Notes: generated by a model not told the origin, from the sequence alone. DNA of 64,000 nucleotides from Alteribacter aurantiacus DSM 18675 (GCF_000429705.1 NZ_AUCJ01000010.1:1-64000); one strand, 5' to 3'; numbered from the stretch's first letter, positions 1 through 8,267 are shown. Made by a program: numbers and translations.

Positions 1-11
1 AGCCTCCTGAT

Positions 12-23
12 ATGAACGAAACT
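12..23 (+). repeat. Inverted repeat, right end of the IS (RE side)
   Basis: ATGAACGAAACT, an exact 12-bp inverted match to 1760-1771. It lies 3 bp inside the inferred element end, downstream of the transposase gene. Confidence 0.8.
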
Positions 24-137
24 TTCAAGGCCCCGCTGAAATATTGATTATGATCCTGTTTTTGGGCAACTTTAAGAAGGAAAGCTATTCTGGGCTTCTT
101 GACTTGGTTGTCCTTTATATTCAGTCTGATTTTGTCC

Positions 138-235
138 CCCTTTAGCTAATCATTCTTCCTCAACCCTTTGAATGGTTGTCAAGTGCTCTCCTTGACTGCC
201 ATTCAAAGGGTTGAGACTCTTATAAAGCTAAAGGG
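138..235. repeat. Long imperfect hairpin in the IS non-coding end
   Basis: The inner arms 159-183 and 191-215 match over 25 bp with two mismatches. The outer arms CCCTTTAGCT (138-147) and AGCTAAAGGG (226-235) also pair. The structure lies between the candidate bridge RNA loops and the RE tip. It may be the 3' part of the element RNA or a transcription block. No function can be read directly. Confidence 0.6.
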
Positions 236-299
236 TGGAAATATTCTTAGATACCCTACCTCCTTTTGATTAGATGTTGAGAACACGGCACGAAGGCAA

Positions 300-546
300 A
301 AACTCTACTGCGGTTAGCATTCTGATATTCGTGGGTTTTCACATTTTATCTTTCCGTATGAAGGACATTTCCACTAACTCGGAGCGTGCGTTAACCTTTG
401 ACAAGGGTAGCACAGAGGAGGCACGTGGGTTTTCCTTCCCGGTATTACTCTTTGCCTTCGAGCCCTATTCTCAGCCATCTTTTTTTATTGCATATCAACA
501 CCAAAATCATTTCTCTACAGTCTTACGACTCTTATCTCAACGAACT
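300..546 (-). ncRNA. Candidate bridge (seek) RNA of the IS1111-type element
   Basis: Reading the minus strand downstream of the transposase stop, two loops can be drawn. In the first, stems GAAGGA/TCCTTC and CCAC/GTGG (360-374 with 425-438) close a loop. It holds GCCUCCUC (422-415), equal to the left target plus core CT, and CCGAG (382-378), complementary to core CT plus right target CGG. In the second, GAUAA (350-346) equals the donor left flank and AUAUCAG (328-322) is complementary to CT plus GATAT at the opposite element end. Both loops have the order left guide, small hairpin, right guide. The arrangement matches published IS110 bridge RNA logic. RNA ends are unknown and the fold was drawn by eye. 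Confidence 0.6.
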
Positions 547-1656
547 CTACTTAAGAGCGTTTTTATCTTCTTGAGTAACAGCCCATATAAACCCAGCCAG
601 TTCTCTAGCTACTGCAGTGATGGCTTTTCCACTTTCTTTCCCTCTAGATAGTAACCTAAAATACTTATTGTGCAGCCTGTTTTGAGCCTTCCATGAAATG
701 CCCTGAATGGCTGGAGAAAGTCCATTTTGTCTCTTCTTCAATTCTCCTTTCACCGCAGGCTTATATCGATAACTCCATGCAGACTCAACTAACAAACGAC
801 GAACATGACGATTTCCTGTTTTCGTAATTTCCCCCTGTTGCCTTCTGTCGCCACTAGAGTATTCACTCGGAATTAAACCTACGTAGGACATAAAGTGACC
901 TGCGGTAGGGAATCGCCTAAAGGAACCAACTTCAGCTACTAGGCTTGTCGCAGTAATCAGTGCAATACCTCTTAATGCTTGTAACGATTGAATCATTGGG
1001 GCATGGACACCTTCGTTCGCTTGAACTTTCACCTCTTCTTCATATCTAAGGATTCGTTGTTCCAACTCTTTAATTTGATGATAATACTCTTGAAAAACAA
1101 CTCGTAATGAAGAACGTTCAAATGTTAATTTGTCGAGCCAATCGCGGTATTTCTTCGTCCACTTGTTTACACCTTTAGGTGGCTTAATATCATTACGCAA
1201 CAAGAATTTAGATAACCGGTGTTTGGCACGTAATTCATCTTCTTTGGCGTCTTCACGTGCTCTCACCAAATCACGAAGAGCCTCATCATCTGAATTCGGG
1301 ATGTATACCGGAGTCAATTCTCCAGCTCGATATAATTGTGCAAGACGGATCGAGTCCCGCCTATCTGTTTTAATACGCTCACCTGGTTTTTGAGGAATCA
1401 AAGACGGCGCAATAACTTCACACTGTATATCTAGAGATTGAAGTAGCCTTTGAAGCGAGTAACCTGTTGGGCCTGCTTCGTAGCACATACGCAACGTGTG
1501 GGGATCTCCTATTGACTTAATTAACTTTTTAATTGCTTCAGGTGTATGAGGAATCATGCCATAATATCTCGGCAATTCTCGTCCCTCATCGGCAATTGCG
1601 ACTGCAATTTTATCTTTTGACACGTCTAAACCTACAAATTTTAAGGTATCCTTCAT
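547..1656 (-). CDS. IS110-family transposase (DEDD recombinase)
   Basis: 369 residues, the usual length for the family. The N-terminal RuvC-like DEDD domain starts with FVGLDVSKDKIAVAI (first catalytic Asp), followed by the CYEAGPTGY motif and KTDRRDSIRLAQL with the later Asp residues. The C-terminal transposase_20 domain contains LRGIALITATSLVAEVG and the conserved SSGDRRQQGEITKTGN segment carrying the nucleophile Ser. A good ribosome binding site (AAGGAG, 9 nt before ATG) sets the start. The frame is intact and the element has both ends, so it may be active. These enzymes act as RNA-guided recombinases, exchanging donor and target DNA at a short core. Confidence 0.92.
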   Translation of the reverse strand: MKDTLKFVGLDVSKDKIAVAIADEGRELPRYYGMIPHTPEAIKKLIKSIGDPHTLRMCYEAGPTGYSLQRLLQSLDIQCEVIAPSLIPQKPGERIKTDRRDSIRLAQLYRAGELTPVYIPNSDDEALRDLVRAREDAKEDELRAKHRLSKFLLRNDIKPPKGVNKWTKKYRDWLDKLTFERSSLRVVFQEYYHQIKELEQRILRYEEEVKVQANEGVHAPMIQSLQALRGIALITATSLVAEVGSFRRFPTAGHFMSYVGLIPSEYSSGDRRQQGEITKTGNRHVRRLLVESAWSYRYKPAVKGELKKRQNGLSPAIQGISWKAQNRLHNKYFRLLSRGKESGKAITAVARELAGFIWAVTQEDKNALK

Positions 1657-1759
1657 AATAACTAGCTCCTTCCGTAATGTAGCTCTAATTTGGTTTTTGT
1701 TTTATTTAGTCAATAAACATTCTTACCAAATTAACCTACGACTTTACGTGTAAGGGGCT

Positions 1760-1771
1760 AGTTTCGTTCAT
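1760..1771 (-). repeat. Inverted repeat, left end of the IS (LE side)
   Basis: AGTTTCGTTCAT, the perfect complement of 12-23. It lies 7 bp inside the inferred end at 1778, upstream of the transposase start. Confidence 0.8.
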
Positions 1772-1776
1772 GATAA

Positions 1777-1842
1777 CTCGGGAAAGACGCCCTGCGGGGT
1801 CTTCAGCTGATGCTATTCCCGCTGGAGTCGCCACCTTTCACT
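1777..1842. repeat. Right half of a Bacillaceae hairpin repeat split by the IS
   Basis: CTCGGGAAAG, CCTGCGGGGTCT and CCGCTGGAGTC follow the IS in the same order as CTCGGGCAAAG, TTGCGGGGTCT and CCGCAGGAGTC on the minus strand of the intact repeat at 2039-2160. The other half should lie left of position 1, of which AGCCTCCT (1-8) is the visible tip. Confidence 0.75.
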
Positions 1843-1866
1843 CCATTTTTCCATTAACAAAACTAC

Positions 1867-1938
1867 CTAATCTAAAATACCTTTAGGAAAAGCGAAATGA
1901 AGTGCGTCTATGGATTTCTTTAAAGTGTTTTTCATCAT
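1867..1938 (-). CDS. Possible 23-residue peptide, unknown
   Basis: ATG ATG at 1938 is preceded by the strong Shine-Dalgarno AAAGGAGGT, 7 nt upstream. The frame encodes a basic peptide, MMKNTLKKSIDALHFAFPKG plus ILD, then stops. It has no signal peptide or cysteine and I do not recognise it. The near-perfect ribosome binding site is the main reason to report it. It lies between the IS and the hairpin repeat, without a clear promoter or terminator. It could be a small regulatory or signalling peptide, or the start of a gene truncated long ago. Confidence 0.4.
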   Translation of the reverse strand: MMKNTLKKSIDALHFAFPKGILD

Positions 1939-2038
1939 AAGATATACCTCCTTTAACCTTGTAAAGGGAAGATACCTGACAGGGTGAACCAGTAAGCTAT
2001 TGTTTATCACAAACGATATAAACTTCGACCTGTGATTA

Positions 2039-2160
2039 GGTGTAGCCGGAATGTTCGAAGACTCCTGCGGCAGTGGGAGCCAGGCGAGACCCCGCAAGGG
2101 CTTTGCCCGAGGAGGCTTGCCGGCACCGCCGCGGAAAGCGAAGAACATTCCGGCTACACC
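2039..2160. repeat. Intact long hairpin repeat (Bacillaceae intergenic type)
   Basis: The ends form a perfect 18-bp inverted repeat (2039-2056 with 2143-2160). Inside are the blocks GACTCCTGCGG, GAGACCCCGCAAGGG, CGAGGAGGCTTGCCGG and CCGCGGAAAGCGAAG that, from memory, recur between genes in many Bacillus-like genomes. It could fold into a cruciform or RNA hairpin of about 120 nt. It contains the uninterrupted AGCCTCCTCGGG site used by the IS at the left of the window. Confidence 0.8.
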
Positions 2161-2283
2161 TTTATTCAACTTATTTGCTACACTCAATCCTTTAGTTGAT
2201 GGCTTATGGGGTAACTGGTTCCCGCACGGTTTTGTGAAACATTGTATAATGGGGAGGACTTTGAATGGTGGGGAGTGTGTGGG

Positions 2284-3186
2284 ATGGGGCATACTATTGG
2301 GATTGATTTGGGTGGTACGAGTGTGAGAGTGGCTCTTGTAAGTGACCGTGGAGAGATGGAGGTTCATGAAAAGGCGCCGTCTGAGCCGGAGCGAGGCGTG
2401 GAGGCGTTTTTGAATAAGGTGTGCGCAATGGTTGAGCGTGTAAAAGGAAGTAATCCGGTTGGTGGGATTGGTTTAGGGGCGCCTGGTCCACTTGATCCGT
2501 TTAACGGGTTGATTTTGGATCCGCCGAATTTACCTGGGTGGCAGAACGTGCCGATTACTAAGCTACTCGAAGAGCGCACGGGTCTTCCTGTGACCCTTGA
2601 TAATGATGCGAATGCGGCTGCTTTAGCGGAAGCGCGCTTCGGAGCGGGCCGAGGTGAGGCGAGCGTGGTGTACATAACAGTTAGTACCGGTGTTGGAGCA
2701 GGGATTGTGATTGATGGCCAGCTCTTTCTCGGTGCTCAAGGAAATGCTGGAGAAATCGGCAATATGATAGTAGAGCCCGGGGGCTATCAACACGGGGATT
2801 TGAACCCGGGAGCCTTGGAAGCGTTGGCGTCGGGTACGGCGATTGGTCGTGTAGGGCGAGAACGGCTAGGTGTAACAGGCGGGGCGATCGAGGTGTTTGA
2901 GCGTGCGGATCAAGGGGAGAAGGAAGCGGTGGAGATCATTGGTGAGGCAATCGGCTATCTCGCTATCGGCGTGGCAAATTTGTCGAACGCGTTTAACCCC
3001 AGCGTGTTCGTCTTCGGTGGCGGTGTGATGGAACAAAAGTCGGTGTTGCCACTATTGCAGGAGAAGGTCTCCGGTTTTCTTTACCCAAGCATGAAAGCCC
3101 ATTTGAAGATGAAGAAAGCGGGGCTCGGAACGAATGCTGGTGTGATTGGCGCGGCGCTGCTACCTGGGGTGAAGCGTTTAAAATAG
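2284..3186 (+). CDS. ROK-family sugar kinase (glucokinase-like), zinc-site residues missing
   Basis: 300 residues. The N-terminal phosphate loop GIDLGGTSVRVALV and the LDNDANAAALAE segment with the catalytic Asp are typical of ROK kinases, which phosphorylate glucose or related sugars using ATP. ATG 2284 is chosen because GGGGAG lies 8 nt upstream and the protein then begins at MGHTIGIDLGG. The family's usual zinc site is a His after GE.G plus a CGC..GC..E motif. Here GEIGNMIV has Asn in place of His, and the following PGGYQHGDLNPGALEALASG has no cysteine. This looks like a metal-free subgroup, so the sugar specificity is uncertain. The thioesterase gene starts 46 nt downstream. Confidence 0.85.
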   Translation: MGHTIGIDLGGTSVRVALVSDRGEMEVHEKAPSEPERGVEAFLNKVCAMVERVKGSNPVGGIGLGAPGPLDPFNGLILDPPNLPGWQNVPITKLLEERTGLPVTLDNDANAAALAEARFGAGRGEASVVYITVSTGVGAGIVIDGQLFLGAQGNAGEIGNMIVEPGGYQHGDLNPGALEALASGTAIGRVGRERLGVTGGAIEVFERADQGEKEAVEIIGEAIGYLAIGVANLSNAFNPSVFVFGGGVMEQKSVLPLLQEKVSGFLYPSMKAHLKMKKAGLGTNAGVIGAALLPGVKRLK

Positions 3187-3232
3187 GGTGAGTGGGTACA
3201 TAGTAATGAACGAGCATGAAGGAGGATATAGG

Positions 3233-3754
3233 ATGGCAGACACAAAAACATGTAAGGAATCGTGGGTCGTGAAGACGGCTCATGTGTTTCCGAGCGATAC
3301 GAATAATCATGATACCCTTTTTGGTGGGAAATTGATGAGTTTTATTGATGACGTGGCGTCTCTCTCGGCGATTCGTCATGCGCGGATGCCTGTTGTGACG
3401 GCGAGCACGGATTCGGTGGACTTTTTGACACCGATCGTCCCGTCAGATTCTGTGTGTTTGGAGTCGTTTGTGACGTGGACGGGGAAAAGTTCGATGGAAG
3501 TGTTCGTGAAAGTGGTGGCAGAGAATTTGCTGAATGGAGATCGTAGGATTGCGGCTACGGCATTCTTAAGTTTCGTGGCGTTGAACGAGGATAAACAGCC
3601 GGTACCGGTACCGAAGATCGTGCCGGAAACGGATGAGGAGAAAAAGCTGTATGAAACGGCGCCGGTTAGGCTTGAGGCGCGAAAGAAGCGTCGGCAGGAG
3701 AGTAAGGAGCTGGCTGCTCATTTGACGACGAAGCGGTTGTGGGAGCAGGGATAA
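3233..3754 (+). CDS. Acyl-CoA thioesterase, hotdog fold (YkhA-like)
   Basis: 173 residues. It has the BACH/YkhA-type hotdog features: VFPSDTNNHDTLFGGKLMSFIDDVAS near the N terminus, where Asn-His-...-Gly-Gly-x-Leu-Met is the usual signature, and VDFLTPIVPSDSVCLESFV in the central sheet. It should hydrolyse acyl-CoA to free fatty acid and CoA in the cytoplasm. The start at 3233 follows AAGGAGG with 7-nt spacing. An in-frame start 45 nt earlier lacks such a site. The C-terminal 30 residues are basic and probably helical. The gene probably shares a transcript with the ROK kinase and ends at a hairpin terminator. Confidence 0.85.
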   Translation: MADTKTCKESWVVKTAHVFPSDTNNHDTLFGGKLMSFIDDVASLSAIRHARMPVVTASTDSVDFLTPIVPSDSVCLESFVTWTGKSSMEVFVKVVAENLLNGDRRIAATAFLSFVALNEDKQPVPVPKIVPETDEEKKLYETAPVRLEARKKRRQESKELAAHLTTKRLWEQG

Positions 3755-3798
3755 AAAAAGGATGCGCGCCAGGGTTGGCACGCATCCTTTTTGTTTTT
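3755..3798. terminator. Bidirectional terminator between thioesterase and bpr
   Basis: AAAAAGGATGCG pairs with CGCATCCTTTTT around a short loop, with A and T runs on both sides. It sits between two converging genes and can serve both. Confidence 0.85.
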
Positions 3799-3803
3799 AA
3801 AGA

Positions 3804-6800
3804 TTACTGTACGTTGATGTTAAGTTTACCTGCAGCACGTTCGCGGACTTCGTTACCAAAGTCGTCGCGGACGATGACTTCCACTTCAGCACCTGGTGCT
3901 TCTACGTTTGAGGTTGCTGTGTAGTAACCCACGTAGTAGCCAGGAGACTGTTCGCGAATTGGAAGTTCAGTTGCGTTTTGAACACCAAGGTTAGTCAGAG
4001 GCATCAAGATCACGAATGATGCGTCGAGTCCTTCTTCAGCATTGAAGCTGATTTCAACTGTTTGGCCGGGAGCCAAATCTCTGTCTTCGTCAGGCTTCAA
4101 GTTTGTGATTTCATAGTCACCGAAGTTTGCATAGATGGTCATGTTTTCAACTGTGCGGTTTCCTGCTTTGTCGATGGCAACGACGCGGATGTCGTTTGCA
4201 CCTTCGTCAAGGAGGAGACGGTGGTTGAAGTTACCTTCGCCGTCAATGTCGGCACGTTGACCGTTAATGTTCACACGTTGAAGGTTCTCGTCAATCGCTT
4301 GACCTTGAACGCGAACCGTTTCTGTGTTTACGCGGTCGCCGTCAGCTGGGCTTGTCACAACAAGCTCTGGACCTTCTTGATCAAGGATGACAGTTACCGG
4401 TGCAGATTCACCAGTGCGTCCGTTTTCTGTGCTTGCAGCAGCAGTCAGAACGTTCTCACCTGAAGTAAGAGATACGTCAGTTGCAAAATGACCGTTGTCA
4501 TCTGCAGTCGTGTGAGCGACTTCTTCACCGTTGTTGGAAACGTGGACGTCAACGCCAGGAGACGCTTGTCCTTCAACAGTGACACTGTCTTCGTTCGTGA
4601 ATGTTCCGTCTTCAGGAGACGTGATTTCAGGAACGGTTACTTCATAGTTCACAAGGGCACGAATCATGTAGTTTCCTTCAGCTGCCGGAGCTTGGCTGAA
4701 CGATCCACCTACATATTGCCAGCTACGCTCAGCGTTAGGACCGTCTTCATCGGTTCCAAGACCTGGAGCGTAAGGATTTGGTTGAGTCTGGATGTACATC
4801 ATGTAGAAGTCCCCTTCTACTACAACGCCTTCACTTGAAAGGTCTACTTGCGTCCACGTACCGTCACGGTTTGCTTCAGCGTCGACCGGTCCAGCGATCA
4901 TGTTTCCAGGAGCGCCGTTTGTGCCTGTTGCGTCATAAACAGCAACTTGGAACTCAGTTCCACCTGGTACAGGCCATTCAGTATCCCAGAATCGGAACAA
5001 TCCGCCTGTGATAAGGGCACTGTCCTGACCGTCTTCAAGGCTCATGCGTACAGCCCATCCGTTGCCAGCGTCAAAGAATGCACGTGCGTTTTCAGCAGTA
5101 CCGTCATCGTAGCCGATTTCACCAGGGAATCCGATGAATGGTGTAAGGCTGAAGTCAGCAACGGTTACTTCGTCGCCAGTGATTGATACTTCAGTTTCGT
5201 CACTGTAGAAAGAAGGAGCAAATACTTGTAACGTGTACGTTCCTTCGTAAGCGTCAATTGAGAATTCACCGTTTTCATCCGTGTGAGCAGGTGACACGCG
5301 TGGGTCTTCTTTTAATAGAAGGGTCGCGCCTTCAATTGGCTCATCTGTTGCTGCATTTGTTACTGTACCTGAAACGGTTCCGCTGTCCAACTCGTCAAGG
5401 ACAAAGTGAACTTCGGTTGTTTCGTCTGCTTCTACTACAACGTCTTGGTGTTCAGTTTGGAATCCGTATGCTTCTGCGCGGACTGTGAAGTCACCAGCAG
5501 GGTGAATCATGCCGAAGCTTCCGTCAGCCGGGTTCGTTTGCACGGAACGTCCGGATTCAAGAACAGATACTGTAGCGTGAATTGGAAGTCCGCCATTGTC
5601 TTCTACTACAGGCTCTTCATTATCAGAGTTTCCGTCGCGGCCTTTGCCTTTACCTGGGTGACCGTCGCGATGTCCAGGTGGGGTGAAGGATGCGTCTTTA
5701 CCTGATGGAGCAACGTGTACGGAAGGATCTGTTTGTTTTTTAGCCAAACCAGGAGCTTGGATGTTGCCGATGCCACGGTTCATTGGTGCCATCATTGTGT
5801 TCATAGAGCTAAAGCTTGTTCCAGAGTCGATGATGCCAACAGATCCACCGAAATCGTCAGTGCCTGTTGCTTCGTCTGTTAGAGAAACGTGGTCGATGTA
5901 CCAGCCTGGGCGGACGATGATGAAGTCGGAGTAAGCGTTATAGCCGACAACGATGCGCTCACCAGCGTAGTCGCTCAAGTCGATGGATGCGTCAACCCAC
6001 CCACCAGATTGATTGGTTACGGTGTGAAGGGTTTCCCACGTGTCCATACCGTCTGTTGAAACAACAAGGTAGCCGTAGTCGTAGTTGTTCTCAAAGTTGA
6101 ACCACTCTTTGTACTCAAGGTAGAAGTCGCCTTCATCAGGAACTTGTACCGGAGGCAAGATGAGTGTAGCGTTCATGTTGTTGCCGTAGTCACCGCCAAG
6201 GTTTGTAGCGTACACGTTGTCGCCAGTGTAGGCTTCACCAGGACCGGATGTTGGCGCGCCCCACTCCCAGCTGTCGTTTTCACCAAAGCTCATCCAGCCG
6301 ATTGGTGTGCTAGAGAAGTCTTGGTAATAGCCTGTGGAGATCGCTTCGTTTACAGCCACTTCGTATACTTCTGTTTCAACGGTGTTACCACCGAAGTCGT
6401 CGATCGTAAAGAAGTATTCTACTGCCGGTGCGTCAATGTCTGAGCCCGGAATAGAAACCGTGTACGTAGCGTCACGGTAGTTTCCGCTTGAGCGAGATGC
6501 GTCAAGCTCGTGCCATTCGCCGTCTTTTTCAAACGAAAGCGTTACGTCTGTGATGCTTACGTTATCTTGAACGTGAATTTCAAGTGGAAGGTTAAGACCT
6601 TCGTATGTTTCTTCTGGTGCTGTGTGCTGGTAAGTCGGAGCTTCAGTGTCTTCTCCGTCTTGAAGCACGCTACCTGTTAGGCTTCCAAGTCCGTCAAGGA
6701 TACCGGCTACGGCGTCATAAGCGTTAATGATTCCGTGTCCAAATCCGTTGTTTGGTGCTTCTGGGTACTGACTGTTTGTACGTGGTGTTGCAGTTTCTTC

Positions 6801-8243
6801 CATGATTTCAGAGATATCGTCATGGGAAAGGTCAGAGTTTACTTGTTTGATTAAAGCTACTAAACCAGCTACGTGTGGCGATGCCATGGACGTACCATTC
6901 CAGCCGCCAGTGTATGTGGATCCTGGAGTTGATGAACGGATGTTTACACCAGGAGCACTAACATCAGGCTTCATTTCACCATAAGGAGATGGCCCTTGAG
7001 ATGAGAAGCTTGCAAGGTTCATGCTTGAATCTGTCGCACCTACAGCGTAGGATTCAGGGTAATTTGCAGGAACACCGACTGTTCCAGGACCTGCAGTGTT
7101 ACCAGAAGCGAAAACCGGGAAGATTCCGGCTGCTTGCCAGTTTTGTACCATCGGGCGGAACCATTCGTTCAGTCCACCTGCGCCACCCCAAGAGTTGTTT
7201 ACAACGTCTGGAGCCATTTCAGGGTGAGGATTACCATCAGCGTCAGTTGGCGCTAGTACCCACTCACCACCGGCTAGGATGTTCGCTTGAGATCCGCCAC
7301 CGGAAGCAGCAAGGATCTTAACTGCGATCCACTCAGCGCCAGGAGCGACACCGATTTTGTTCGTGCCGTTTGGTTCAGCACCAAGAGTTGTACCGTTTAC
7401 GTGCGTTCCGTGTCCGTGATCATCATACGAAGCTTCTTGACCGTTTACAGCATCAAAGAAGTTGAACGTGTGATCAACAGAGTCGGATGCTGCATCATAT
7501 CCGCGGTACTGTTCTTTTAGGGCTGGGTGATCCCACTGAACACCTGTGTCCATGTTGGCAACGACGATACCTGAACCGTCGATTCCCATATCCCATACTT
7601 CATGAGCGCCAACTTGCTCGATGTTCCACTCCACGTTTTCGTTTTGCGTTTCAGGAGTAGAAGTTGGAGCGCCTTCTGCTTTAAGGTCAGGACCGCCTGC
7701 ACTTAAAATTTGGAAGGTTTCGTTTGGCGTAATTTCAGCGATCTCTGAAAATCCTTTTAAAGATTCAAGGACTTCTTTTGTCGCTGTTACTTCAAGTCCG
7801 TTAACGATGTAGAAAGATTGGAAGCTTTCTACGTTACCGGCAGCTTGTTCTTTTTCAAGGAATGCTTTAAGTTCCTTTTGGGACTCCATTTGCGCTGAGC
7901 GAAGTTCGGAAACGATCGCCGTACGCTGAGCGAGTGTTACGTCAGACGTGTTGGCGATTTGGATTTTATTGCTCGCCACGTCTGCTGCTACTTGTTCCGT
8001 GTCTACTTGGTCTTTCATTTTTACTAGGAAAGAGACGTATTTGTCTTCTTTAAACTCGTTGACTACTTTACTACTAATCTCAACAGCCGCATCTTTATTC
8101 GTTTCTTGTAAATAAGAGATCGAAGCTTGGTCTCCGGCGCTCACATTTTGGGCACCAGCATGTTGTGGTAATAATAATGGGATCATTAAAGCGAAAATCA
8201 TCGTGAAGATGATCCACTGTCGCATCGTTCGTTTCCTCGGCAA
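3804..8243 (-). CDS. bpr: Bacillopeptidase F, secreted multidomain subtilisin-like protease
   Basis: 1479 residues from TTG 8243, which has GAAGGAG 8 nt upstream; ATG 8225 is an alternative. Order: basic signal peptide (cleavage near residue 31), inhibitor-like propeptide, S8 catalytic domain with Asp232, His278, oxyanion Asn382 and Ser452 (GTSMASPHVAG). Next come an immune-inhibitor-A-type domain (around 600-780), a basic low-complexity linker, two carboxypeptidase-regulatory-like folds (VSGTVTNAATDEPIEGATLLL), an SPGEIGYDDGTAEN-like module and C-terminal Ig-like repeats. I know the same order and many exact strings from B. subtilis Bpr (about 1433 residues). The function is extracellular serine proteolysis. 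An in-frame extension to 8378 would translate the palindromic repeat and is probably not coding. Confidence 0.93.
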   Translation of the reverse strand: MPRKRTMRQWIIFTMIFALMIPLLLPQHAGAQNVSAGDQASISYLQETNKDAAVEISSKVVNEFKEDKYVSFLVKMKDQVDTEQVAADVASNKIQIANTSDVTLAQRTAIVSELRSAQMESQKELKAFLEKEQAAGNVESFQSFYIVNGLEVTATKEVLESLKGFSEIAEITPNETFQILSAGGPDLKAEGAPTSTPETQNENVEWNIEQVGAHEVWDMGIDGSGIVVANMDTGVQWDHPALKEQYRGYDAASDSVDHTFNFFDAVNGQEASYDDHGHGTHVNGTTLGAEPNGTNKIGVAPGAEWIAVKILAASGGGSQANILAGGEWVLAPTDADGNPHPEMAPDVVNNSWGGAGGLNEWFRPMVQNWQAAGIFPVFASGNTAGPGTVGVPANYPESYAVGATDSSMNLASFSSQGPSPYGEMKPDVSAPGVNIRSSTPGSTYTGGWNGTSMASPHVAGLVALIKQVNSDLSHDDISEIMEETATPRTNSQYPEAPNNGFGHGIINAYDAVAGILDGLGSLTGSVLQDGEDTEAPTYQHTAPEETYEGLNLPLEIHVQDNVSITDVTLSFEKDGEWHELDASRSSGNYRDATYTVSIPGSDIDAPAVEYFFTIDDFGGNTVETEVYEVAVNEAISTGYYQDFSSTPIGWMSFGENDSWEWGAPTSGPGEAYTGDNVYATNLGGDYGNNMNATLILPPVQVPDEGDFYLEYKEWFNFENNYDYGYLVVSTDGMDTWETLHTVTNQSGGWVDASIDLSDYAGERIVVGYNAYSDFIIVRPGWYIDHVSLTDEATGTDDFGGSVGIIDSGTSFSSMNTMMAPMNRGIGNIQAPGLAKKQTDPSVHVAPSGKDASFTPPGHRDGHPGKGKGRDGNSDNEEPVVEDNGGLPIHATVSVLESGRSVQTNPADGSFGMIHPAGDFTVRAEAYGFQTEHQDVVVEADETTEVHFVLDELDSGTVSGTVTNAATDEPIEGATLLLKEDPRVSPAHTDENGEFSIDAYEGTYTLQVFAPSFYSDETEVSITGDEVTVADFSLTPFIGFPGEIGYDDGTAENARAFFDAGNGWAVRMSLEDGQDSALITGGLFRFWDTEWPVPGGTEFQVAVYDATGTNGAPGNMIAGPVDAEANRDGTWTQVDLSSEGVVVEGDFYMMYIQTQPNPYAPGLGTDEDGPNAERSWQYVGGSFSQAPAAEGNYMIRALVNYEVTVPEITSPEDGTFTNEDSVTVEGQASPGVDVHVSNNGEEVAHTTADDNGHFATDVSLTSGENVLTAAASTENGRTGESAPVTVILDQEGPELVVTSPADGDRVNTETVRVQGQAIDENLQRVNINGQRADIDGEGNFNHRLLLDEGANDIRVVAIDKAGNRTVENMTIYANFGDYEITNLKPDEDRDLAPGQTVEISFNAEEGLDASFVILMPLTNLGVQNATELPIREQSPGYYVGYYTATSNVEAPGAEVEVIVRDDFGNEVRERAAGKLNINVQ

Positions 8244-8267
8244 ATCAACCACTCCTTCTTTTTTATG

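Larger units (their letters stand above)
9..1778 (-). mobile_element. IS110-family element, IS1111-type, complete
   Basis: The element carries one DEDD transposase gene on the minus strand. Perfect 12-bp inverted repeats (ATGAACGAAACT at 12-23, its complement at 1760-1771) lie just inside the ends. I place the ends at 9 and 1778 because the flanks AGCCTCCT (1-8) and CTCGGG (1777-1782) join into AGCCTCCTCGGG, a string found uninterrupted in the related repeat at 2039-2160. This leaves a CT dinucleotide at each edge, 3 bp outside one inverted repeat and 7 bp outside the other, as I recall for the IS1111 group. The long non-coding end (9-546) follows the gene, also as expected for IS1111. The left junction starts at the window edge, so the left half of the target is not visible. 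Confidence 0.85.

Noticed and set aside
274..651. 125-codon plus-strand frame in the IS non-coding end
   Set aside because: It overlaps the candidate bridge RNA loops and the end of the transposase on the other strand, has no ribosome binding site and no familiar motif.
2265..2306. 14-codon frame (MVGSVWDGAYYWD) overlapping the ROK start, with GGGGAGG upstream
   Set aside because: It could be a coupling leader peptide, but there is no evidence beyond spacing. The ROK start has its own ribosome binding site.
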